A DNA stretch of 64,000 nucleotides, from assembly GCA_028751875.1 (NCBI GenBank), contig CM054140.1, positions 8,704,671 through 8,768,670 of the forward strand. The letters run 5' to 3'. Below the pieces are notes generated by a model, which saw nothing but the letters and a program-made list of their open reading frames with translations, had not been told where the DNA came from and did no database searches. Below, in pieces: positions 33,651 through 45,200 of the stretch. This stretch comes from Rapana venosa. Lineage: Eukaryota > Mollusca > Gastropoda > Neogastropoda > Muricidae. Position numbers and translations under genes: made by a program. How positions within the stretch are numbered: position 1 is the stretch's first letter; each line of letters opens with the position of its first letter.

Positions 33651-36600
33651 CACAGACACACTCACAGAAAACACACAAACACTTAACCCTTCGTTTCTTG
33701 GGAGACACCGTGTTTGTAAAAAAAATGTTTAAAATTAGTTAACCAAAGTAGCGGTACAATCGTCACCACAAACAAGTAAAGCAGGTATTAAAGTTTTGTT
33801 CACTAAAGTATGAGTACTGTAAAAATAAGGTAGGAAATCCAGCAGCGAATGATAAATAAGCCTTTCAAATAAAAATTCGCCCAGTCGCTAATAGACAGCA
33901 AAGAAGGAATGTGTGCTGGCACCGCGAGACGCTGGACTTGGACCCCTGACCGCGCGGTGCCTAGATAGCAGCCAGATGGTATTTAGGTTACGGAGTGAAA
34001 GTTCCAGCCGCCAACTAAAGAGTCGGGTTTTCCCTGTTTTGAGCAGCCGTGTCTTCCTTTGGTCTCTCCACACATTTCTTTTGCTGCTTCCATGATGATT
34101 TCTTTCAATTGGTTCCAGTCATGGTCTTGTCCAGCCGCTTTTTCTCTCACTTTTTGCTCATATTCCAAGGCTATGTTCTTGTCTTTGAGCCTCCAAATTT
34201 TCAGTTTCTTCTCGATTGCTTTCTTCCTTGGTCTTATCAAATCTTTTATTTGAAAATCTGTGCACAACAGTCTGTGCTGTGAGAGGCATTCTTCTCCTGG
34301 AATAACTGTACAGTTTGTTGCCATTGCAGCGTCTCCCTTGAAGAGAATGAAGTCAATCTGGGTTTCCGCTTCACCACTTTTGAAGGTGATATAGTGCTCT
34401 TGTCTTTTCTTGAAGAACGTGTTCAAGATTCGTAAGCTATTCTGTTGGCATAGCTGAAGACATTGGTGTATAGAATCAAAAGTTTGAATGAATCAGCGCC
34501 ATTATCATATCAGTTTGATTTACTTACTGTCATTGGAGGTACCATTGGCAATGATTTACCTGTTTTACAGAACTATTCTTGAATTTAAAAAAAACAAAAC
34601 CTTTGGCTCCAGATGATCTTCATTTTAAGAAATGTAAAGGAATACAGAACATAGAAGACGATATGACTAATAATAATAAATGGAATTTATATAGCGCTAT
34701 ATCTTGCAAAAACAAATCAAAGCGCTTGCATTCAACACATTCTTACACATACAACCAAGAACAATTAACAATGGGACGGGATAGCTCAGTGGTCGGAGCA
34801 CTCGCTTTCCCCCAGCCAAGTTAAGCAGCGTCGAGCGTGGTTACCAGTTGGATGGGTGACCGTTTGCGCGCCTTGGCTTCAGTACAGTTCCCCCAGTTCA
34901 CCCAGCTGTAAATGGGTACCTGCCCTCTTTAGGGTCAGGGAAGGTAAAGCAGCTAGGGAGAGGAGATGGGCGCCGCCCTCAATATGCTGGCCCTAGAGAA
35001 GTGAGGTCTCTGACGCCTCGCTCCCCTATGACCTTATAGGTTATGGGACTCCTTTACCTTCACCTTAACAAATTCAAAGGTTCATAAACACACGCACATG
35101 CCTGCACACACACATGCACACACACACATAAAGGTTTTACACTTTGGCAGTGTGGTGGGAATTTGACTATTGAGTAGTATATAATTTTGTGCCATACAGA
35201 ATGCACAATAGTTATTTCAGTGTCAATATAATGTTTTGTTTCAGGATAACACTCAAACTCCAACCAGTACTCGCAAAACCAAAGATGCTAACAGCGACTC
35301 ATCAAAAGATGGATTGGCATACTCCTGTCTTTTAAAAAATGAATTGCTACAAGCCGGTATCGAGGATCTTAAGGTGAGTTTTCAGGGAGAGTTAAAATAC
35401 TTTGAAGTATATGTTTAATTCATATGTTTTCTTACTGCACATTGCATATCAATCTGTCTTGAGTGGAGTGGAAAAGACAAAAGAAATTGTTATATTAATT
35501 TTTCATTGTTCGAGTTTAGCCCCCGCACTATCATTCAATGATGTTTTTTAAAAAAAAAAACAAAAAAACTATGAACTTGTTGAAACGGGAATTTGAAGCC
35601 TACTGAGTAGAACTCTTTACTACACATGCAGCAGCAACAACTGATCTTTGAATAGGTGCCCAGATAAGTGTACTGATATATTATTATTATTATTCTCCTT
35701 TGTTTGGTATGTTTGATTTTTTTATTTATTTTAAGGACCCTGATGTTTGAATTTTCAGGATGTACAGTTTGAGGACAACAGAGTGCTGTGTCCCAAACAG
35801 GCCCGCAATCTCTTCAGGGTATGGATGCTTTTCTTTGTCCCATTTTTTAAAAATGTGATTGCTGCATAACTTGTGTTGTAAAATCTCTGAAAATGATGTT
35901 TGATAGATTGTGTGTGTGTTCAAGTTATTCAATCAAAACAAGAAGAAAGGTGGCCAGATGGTTAAGACTTTCACCTGCATAACAAGTAAATTGAGAGGTT
36001 CTTGGATTCCCAGCCTCACCTTTTCTTCCCAGTTTGACAAAAAATTGAACTGAAAGTCAAAGTCCTTAAGATGAGACTATTAACCCTAGTAGCGCTGAAT
36101 ATGCAGCAACAAGCCTCACTTCTATTGGCTGAATTAACATTGGCTAGCATTGTTTTGGAGGAGGGTGGGCTCAAACAACCCTTGATATTGATATATAAAA
36201 CTGAATTAAATGTGTTAAGCTATATATCACTGGAAAGAACAGATAATATGGTTTTAAATGAGTGTAATTTTATAATAATGTGTAGTGATTATGATTATGT
36301 AAAAAAAAACAAAAAAAACAAATCGTGTGCGCACTACTGATCACTGTTCCATCGTCAGGGCCCCAGATCGATTTTAACACGATAAGAAAAGTTCTTGCGG
36401 TGCAAAAATGTCATGATTAGGTAAACACTATTTCTTGACATTAGTTTTCAAAAAATAAGGAGTTTATATCGCTTTAACGGTCACCAAATACTCGGAAAAG
36501 TTCAGCGAAAGGATCGACGCCATCGTGACCGTCAAGGCGGAATGTGCGAAGTGGTGGCTTTCTATGACGAAAATACAAAGATCGCTTGATTTCATGTGAT

Positions 36601-39600
36601 GCAAAGTATTCAGCAGCATAGCGATTTGACTCAACAACAGTTATTTCGAAGCCTCGTTGCGTCAAAATAAAGTAAAACAATCTGTGACGTCGAAATCGCC
36701 GAGTAGCGAAGAAGTCCATCCAGCAAAAACTAGCACCGCTCGATTCAGTCCGATCGCGATCGATTTTAACCAAGTTTTTCAAAAATATTCCACAATCCTT
36801 ACCTCATCATCTCTCTTATTGTTTATTTCAACCAAATCCAGCCTCTAAAACTCCTCCTCGCTGTCAATATTGTAAAAAAGCTCGAAAAACGCTTGAAGAA
36901 ATTCTAGTGCAAACACTGGCCGCCATTTTTGTTGAAACGATCTCGGCTGGTCCGGAAAAAAAAAAATACACTCTTAACCAATCAGATTCTTCGTTGCTTG
37001 TGTGTGTCAAACGACCTTCACCCCTTTCTGCGGGCCTACAACGGCCTTAACATTCATTGGCTGACCTTTGAAAGCGAAAGTAAGCTTTCAACTATGACCA
37101 CCCACGTCATTCCGGGATCCGCCACACAGCCTAGACCCGCCTTTACCGGAACATTCCGGGAACCGCGCTACTAGGGTTAAAGAGAGGCCCCATGTACAAA
37201 CGCACCCAGAGCATCTTGTGCACACATTAAAAACCCATTGCACCTTTTGGAAGAGTAGGCCATTTCATGCTGCTCGGAATGGATGATAAGAATAAAACCC
37301 AAACCACATGCACACAGGTGTCGTGTTTAGACACCATCCCCAAAGTCAGGATAAAGGTTGCATATGCAAAAATATCACCATTGGTGAACCTTGGAGCCTT
37401 AGCCAAGGAATGAAGAAAAAGAAAAAAATCAAAGACCTGTGGGGAGGGGGGATTAGTTATTTAATCGAGAAGTGTATTGAGGTCTACATAGACAACAGTT
37501 TCACTTCATAAGTCAGGCTGGTTGAGAAAATTCTTGGTTCAGTTGATTTTTCATGAAAACATTACTGACTCCACGAGAGAGGGATAAGTATGTTTCTGTT
37601 GAGGTTCGGTGTAAAAACACATTCCTATAAGATTTGTGAGGTTTGAAATTAAATTGCTGTTAAGCCTTGATGTGATTTTTTTCTTCTTTTTTTTTCTTTT
37701 TTTTTTTTACTCATCTTGATCCCGATGTCAGTTGTGTAGATTAAAGCAGCTGAGTATTTTACAATGTTTCTAAATGGAGCTCTCTTTTTTAAAGTTTATT
37801 TTGTCAGTTTCTGCCATAGTAGATCCCCTTTTTTCTGCAGTTGCACTCTTTTTTTCTTTCTTTTTTTTTTCTTTTTTTTTTTTTTAGCTCCTCAAGGATG
37901 TTGGGTTGTGAATGTAAAATATGTCTAGAATAGTCGGGAAAATTGGGTTGTTCTTACCTCTTGTATAAGTTGTGTTTAAAGTTTAAAGAGTCTTGAAACT
38001 ATCTGAATTGATGTGATGTTTGTTTCTGGTTGGCAGTATCATGTTCCTCGTCGGTGCACAGATGGCTGTGAATATTCCCCTTATTCTCTTTCTCCTGTCG
38101 GCAGCAAAAGTCAGAAATTACTCCGCTCACCGAGAAAGGTAAGTCAATCATGCATGTGGCGAAGTGTGCATTTGTGCAGGTGACTATGTCATTACTTTTC
38201 TCTCAGTATATTTGTGTACACTTCAACAAAATCATGATATTGTGAGACCCACAGCTCACCAGACGTATCCTAGAAATTCAACTTAAAGAAAACTGTATAG
38301 ATGAGATGATAGTTAATGTGAAAACATGTGTCATTTGTAAATTGAGCATGCAGTCAGTCAGTTGTTACTTAACAAATTCAGACTGCAAATTTCATTACCC
38401 AGGTTGCCCCATTGATCATGATGATTCCTCTTTAGGAATCATTTTTAAATGTCAACAGAGCTCAATCAAAAATATCTTACGGTAGGTTTTTAAAATTTTC
38501 ATAATTTTGTGTGTGTGTGTGTGTGTGTGGTTCCTTGGCTAGAGCTCCAAGTTTACCAGTGGAGAGATTTTGTGTGTGTGACAGATTTTACCCACCATCA
38601 AGGTAACTGCATTCTGACTCGGGGAATGATGTCTGTTACCAGTGTGCATGAAATATTGTCATCTATTCCCACTGGCATAAAATGGCCTACTCTTTCAAAA
38701 GGCCGAACAGGTTTTAATATGTGCACATGATTTCCTGTGTGCGTTTGCACATAGAACCTCCGTTTATAATCTCATCCAAAGGACTTCCATGAGAGTGAAG
38801 TTGGTACAAATGTTAACTCTAGGTGGCTCAAACCCTGGCTGTCAGATCTAAAAACTTTGTGTATTTAAAAAAAAAAAATTTTTTAGATAATGGTTTTAGT
38901 AAATAATGACAGAATGATAAAAATTGTAGTCATGAATGTTTGTGATGGTGGAAGTTGGTGTGAAATGACAAGACCTAGAATTGTAAAAAGTATGATAAAA
39001 AATATCTTCTGTCAGCTAGCTATATATGAATCATTTGGTGACCAGTAACAGCAAGAATGAAGTCAGATTGAGGTTCAAATCACCCATGAAATGAGGGACA
39101 ACAAGAGGTGTTGTTTTGTTTGGGGGTGTTTTTTATTAAAAAACCCCAACCAAACATCTACATAAAGTGGCTGGTTGAAAAGATGTTCGAACAGGCAAAA
39201 TCATAATGTAAATTGTTAGTTGTTGGTCCAGTGTACCATTTCCACTAACTTATTATGGAGTGCCTTGATTAACCATGTTGTGATTTTGCCGTTTTCACTG
39301 AAAACAATGAGAAGGGCAGCTTTCTGTGTTCATGCAGTCCTCGTGCCACCTTTTGCTTCTATCTGTTTATTTCATTCATTCATTCACTATTGATAGTTTT
39401 ACTCTTATTTCTGGTTATTGATTTATTTACTTTTCTATTTCTGATGTGTTCAGGCAGTGCGCAAAATCTCCAAAATTCCTTTTAAAGTTCTGGATGCGCC
39501 AGAGCTCCAAGACGATTTTTACCTGAATCTAGTGGATTGGTCTTCGCAGAATGTGCTCAGTGTGGGATTGGGTACGTCTGTTTACCTGTGGAGCGCATGC

Positions 39601-42214
39601 ACCAGCCAGGTGAGCTCTTTTCTGCAATCAGTGTCTAGGAGAAGATGTATTTTGGGAATATATTTTGACTGGGAGTACACCTTGTAACTAAGTCCCTTTG
39701 GCCGAGGCGTGTGGTTCACCTGTATGGATGTGTGCATTATACACTTGTTGACTGGTCATCATTTTATAACTAGTGATGGGGTACGCGTAGAGGAGGCTGA
39801 AGACTGGGTGGGAGGGAAATTGATGGATTGGGGTTTGTGGTTGTGTTTTATAAACATGTGTTACTTACTTACTTAGGCCCATCACTCCCCCTGGAGCATA
39901 GGCTGCCGACAACAGTCCGCCAGAGTCCTCTGTCCTGGGATATTCTCTCCAGCTGTCTCCAGGTATATCCCATCTTCCTGGTTTCTGCCTCAAGGTCGCG
40001 TCACCAGGTGTTTCTTGGCCTTCCTCTTTTTCGTTTTCCTTGGGGGTTCCATGATAGTGCCTGCCTTGTGATGTTGCTGTCTGGCTTTCTCAGGGTGTGC
40101 CTGATCCATCCCCATCTGTGCCGGATTTCATTCTCGGCTGGCAGCTGGTTGGTACGTTGCCACAGGTCTGTGTTGCTGATGGTGTCGGGCCAGTGGATCT
40201 GGAGGATTCGTCTCAGGCAGCTGTTGATGAAGGTCTGCACTTTCTTGATGGTGGTCTTTGTTGTCCTCCATGTCTCTGCTCCATACAGTAGGACTGACTT
40301 GACGTTGGAGTTGAACAGCCTGATCTTTGTGTGGGTCGACACCACCTTGGAGCTCCAGATGTTCTTCAGCTGCAAGTACGCTGCCCTCGCCTTGCCAATT
40401 CTTGCTCTGACGTCTGTGTCTGTGCCGCCCTGCATGTTAATGATGTACCCAGGTACGTGAATGTCTCAACTTCTTCCAGCTCCTTCCCATTTAGTGTGAC
40501 TGGTCCTCACTCGCTGCGTTGATCCTGAGAATCTTGGTTTTGCCTTTATGGGTCTTGAGACCAACTTGTAATGAGGTGGCTGCTAGTTCTGTAGTCTTGT
40601 CCTGCATCTGTTGGCGGTTGTGGGAAAGCAGGGCCAGGTCGTCTGCAAAGTCGAGATCATCCAGCTGGTCCCACAGTGTCCACTGGATTCCATTTCTTCT
40701 GTATGCTGTTGATGTCTTCATGGTCCAATTGATCACCAGCAGGAAGAGGAAAGGTGACAGGAGACAACCTTGTCTGACTCCGGTCTTCACCTCAAAGCTG
40801 TATAAACATGTGTAGTTGAGATTTTTGTGGATAGAAAGTACTTAAACTAGTTTTAAATGTGTGTTACTCTTGCTGATTTCGTGTATCTCTGAATCTCTTT
40901 AGGTTTGGGTTGGGTGTTTTTTTTTCCTTTTCATTCTGATATGCACACATACACACACACCACACACCAAACACACATACACACACCACATCCTACTCAT
41001 ACACACACCTACACACACACACACACTGCACACTTACCACACTCATGCACGTATGCGCACGCACGCACGCTCTGTAGATGTAAGTATACCTGTTACATTT
41101 CCCCAAGCAGGTTTGATAGCTGTGAAGTTGGGTAGAGTCCTAGCTTTGTCTTAGCAGGCACTCTTGCATATACATGTATTCAATGCAGAAACAAGTGTCT
41201 GGTACATGCAGTGTCTGTGTCACACAATGTTGGCTACAGTGTGTTTATAAGGTATATTCATGAGACATTGTCATGTTTGGGAGAGAAGGGTTGACATGTG
41301 CTTGAGATGTGGTTAACATTCATTACATGCTGTGATATTATAAGCTTGTTAAACAGGTGACCCGGCTATGTGACCTGTCCACTGATGGTGATAACGTTAC
41401 TTCCGTGTCCTGGTCAGAGAGGGTAAATCCCAATGTTGTTTGTCCATCTTTCACTCCCTCACTCTTCCTTCATACATTCTGAGTTGTAACAGAGACATGT
41501 TTTTATATATCCATCTTTCATTTCTTCCATCTTTCATTTCTTCCTTCATACATTCTGAGTTGTAACAGAGACATATTTTTATATATCCATCTTTCATTCC
41601 TTCCTTCATACATTCTGAGTTTTAACAGAGACATGTTTTTATATATCCATCTTTCATTTCTTCCTTCATACATTCTGAGTTGTAACAGAGACATCTTTTA
41701 TATATCCATCTTTCACTCCTTCCTTCATACATTCTGAGTTGTAACAGAGGCATGTTTTTATATATCCTTCTTTCATTCCTTCATTCTTCCTTCATACGTT
41801 CTGAGTTGTAATAGAGACATGTTTTTATATATCCTTCTTTCATTCCTTCATTCTTCCTTCATACATTCTGAGTTGTAACAGAGGCATGTTTTTATATATC
41901 CTTCTTTCATTCCTTCATTCTTCCTTCATACGTTCTGAGTTGTAGCAGAGACATGTTTTTATATATCCTTCTTTCATTCCTTCTCTCTTCCTTTATACGT
42001 TTTGAGTTGTAACAGAGACATGTTTTTATCTATCCATCATTCATTCCTTCACTCCCATTTATTTTATTTTCTTCTTTTTTTTGAGAGCAACAGAAACGGG
42101 TTTTCGTTTATTCATCTTTCATTCTCTCTTAAGCTTTGTAAATTATGTAACAGACATGTTTTCATCTGTATACTTCTGGCTGGTAACAATTTGGACTGTT
42201 TTATATGAGTCGTT

Positions 42215-42263
<49 letters not shown>

Positions 42264-45200
42264 TTAGTCAGATGACTATGTTCACATGTAGTCTGTTCTC
42301 ACACTTTGTTTTCTCTATCTTCTTAAAAATTGTATGTAAAAATGAGTACCTGTAAGCGATGAACAGGTTCAATATTTTTCCATTGAATATGTAAGGACAG
42401 GCTCATCATCTTTTTTTATTTGTTGACATATTATATCAAATCATCAGTCAAAAGAGTGTTACTATGTGTGTAAAAGTACAAAATGGTTACATGATATTAA
42501 TTAAATTCTGTAAGGGGGAAACCCATTCAGAGATAGTTTCACATTTAAACAAACACAAATTATGTATGCCATTTTCTTATTGTTAGCAGTGTGTGCTCTC
42601 CAAGACTCTTCAGTATTATGCATAAAAACAGAGTGCTTGTTGCTGTGCAGTAGAACGACATGTTGATTGTGAAGTGTGTGTTTTCTGTGTGCAAGCAGGG
42701 CAACCAGGTAGCAGTGGGCACTCACAAGGGGTATGTACAGATCTGGGATGTGACCGTCACCAAGAAACTCACCACACTGGAGGGGCATGCAGCACGAGTT
42801 GGTCAGTACAGCTTTGTTGTTGTTGTTTTCTTCTATCTTCTCAGTGCTGCAGAATGCTCTTTTTGTCTGCTTGAGAATATTTTATGCAGGAAGAAACCCT
42901 TCACAGTTGGGGGAGTGTCTCATGTGCTGTAGGAAAATGTTCCCCCAAATGTAAGTGAGGCTCCATTTGTAGAAGGTATACTCTTGCCTGCGGTTACAAT
43001 TTCCTTGTAGTTCTACAGAAAACTTGTCTAGAAAGAACTACAATAAGTCAACAACCATATAATTTTTTTTTTAAATTGTTTTAATTTTTTGCTGTCCTTT
43101 CCCAGTTTATCAGAGTGTTTTAAGGGGGACCACTGCGTCACTTTTTACAAATTTTCGTTTCTCAGGAACTAGTAAAGATATCTTCATGAAATTTGGTACA
43201 CATACTAAGTGTATTAATATGGCTATCTGTGCCAAGTTTGAAGTATGTAGGTCAAACAGATATGATAATGTGATAATTTTTCCAAAACAATACGGATCGC
43301 TGTTTAGCCCTTCTGCTGCTTTAAAGATATGCATTACATAATGGTGTTAATAATTTTTCTAGTTTGATTTGATGTCACTTTGTGCAATGATCACAAAAAA
43401 AGATGTTTTAGTTAATAAAGTATTGATTTCTGTCATCTCCAAAAACGCAAACAAATTTCATTCTTTTTTTTTTTTAATCACTTGGTATTGAAAAACTATA
43501 ACAGCTACAGAGCTGAAACTGTACCATTGCACTCAGCATATGTTTGTACACCAGCATGCCAAATTTCATTGGATTATTTTCATTACGTCAGAAGTTACAG
43601 AGGGGCCAAACGACTGACCCAGCTGAAAAACCCACTTTTGAGAAAAACGCCCGTAAAGATTTAGTTAATAATTAAATCAATGAAACCCATGATTAAACAT
43701 TAAAAAAAATTATGCATGGTAAAATAACAATAGGCCAACAATACTGAGTGATTTGAGACAGTTTTTCTTATAAAATAACATTTTCAGGAGGTTCCTGGGG
43801 CATACACCCCCCCCTATGCCTGCCTGGCTATGTTTGCCTTCCGCATGCCTTACAGGTTCTTTTTTTTTGCCCCTCGTCTCTTTGGCCCTGGCAGATGATT
43901 TTCTAGTGGCTGTTTTCACTCTGAGAATGTCTGATTTCTCTATAAACACTTCTGCATTGCTCCCTGCCACAAAATCAAGCACGGTGTTGCAGGAAAAGTA
44001 CCTCGCCTCCAGACAGACTGCATGCTGATCGATCTTCATCTCAGCTTTGAATGTAGATCTATACATTAACATTTGTAATAATGTGTGAGAATGCAAAACA
44101 ATAAACTGTGTGAGAATGGAAAATACAAAAGAGAAAGCAAGAAAAAAAAGAGGCAAAGAGAGAAGAAAAATGGATGTGGAAAGAGATGGTGGAACAGGAC
44201 TTTAGAAGACAAAACAAAGAATTCAGTCCTTGGCCTCTTTCTGCAGCCAATTAAAAGAATGCATGCTGATGGGACTTATGATGTGAAAACATCAGAAATG
44301 TGTGATTTTTTTAATGCAATATTTGTGTATGTGAGCAGACATGTGAATACAGTGAATAGCCCTGGTCAAAGAGCAAACTGCAAAACAGAAAAAAGACACT
44401 ACTGTATGCTTCATCATCATCATCAATGCCTTTGTGCCTTATTGGCACGTAGGGCAGCAACAAAAGTTCTCCACTCCTGTCTGTCCTGGGCCAGCTTCTG
44501 AATGGTTCCCCAGGTATGTTGGAAGGTCTTCAGCTCTGCTTACATTCCAGAATCCTATTTTGGTCTTATTTTTGGCGCTTAAGACTTCCATCTTCCTGTC
44601 AGTGGCTTCCTTTCGGCTTTCACCACTGACCATTCATACGAGCATCTTCCAATGACTCTGGAAGCCCGTCACACCCAGTATTGTTCATTTCTTTTGTTGC
44701 TGTTTCTGTAACAATTGGTTTTTTTTACAGAACAGGGTTGTTAGCCCTGTGTCTAACCCCTACCTGGGGGAAGGGTTCCACCTTAGTCGCCTTTTACGAC
44801 ATGCCTGGTTGGAGGGCAGAGATCCTATTCTTGCGATGCTCGCTTTGCAAGCATACCCCGGGAGTCCCACGGGGGAACTGTATGCTTGCTAAGTTCCAAC
44901 AACACGACTTGATAGAAAAAAAATCGTCAGCTACATTCCCAAAACAAATGTAAATTGATGGAAAATGTAGTTATTCACGTCTGTCTACCTTCGGCTTGGA
45001 GTTTTTAACACTTAATGCACTTTTACGTTGTCACCAAACTTTCTAAGGTTGACACATCAATGACGATATTCTGCGATCGTTTGAAAAGTTGCGGCTCACA
45101 GATCAGTTTATTTTACTTGCGCAACCGGTCTTTATCAGAACTAGTGTCAATGCCAGCCACTGATACACGTTTTATGGAGAAAAATTTCCAATTATCACAT

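Larger units (their letters stand above)
31941..33982. other. sequence splitting the intron 2 LINE
   Basis: About 2 kb between the two LINE parts. It contains a SINE-A tail, CA-rich tracts and otherwise sequence I do not recognise (31960-32900). Whether it is one insertion or several cannot be seen. Confidence 0.4.

Noticed and set aside
34817..34862. Possible 5S rRNA gene
   Set aside because: Only the internal promoter part matches; the flanks are SINE-B and the same segment recurs in six copies.
36474..36782. 102-residue frame as a host gene
   Set aside because: Lies wholly inside the piggyBac-like element and has no recognised homologue; kept only as part of that element.
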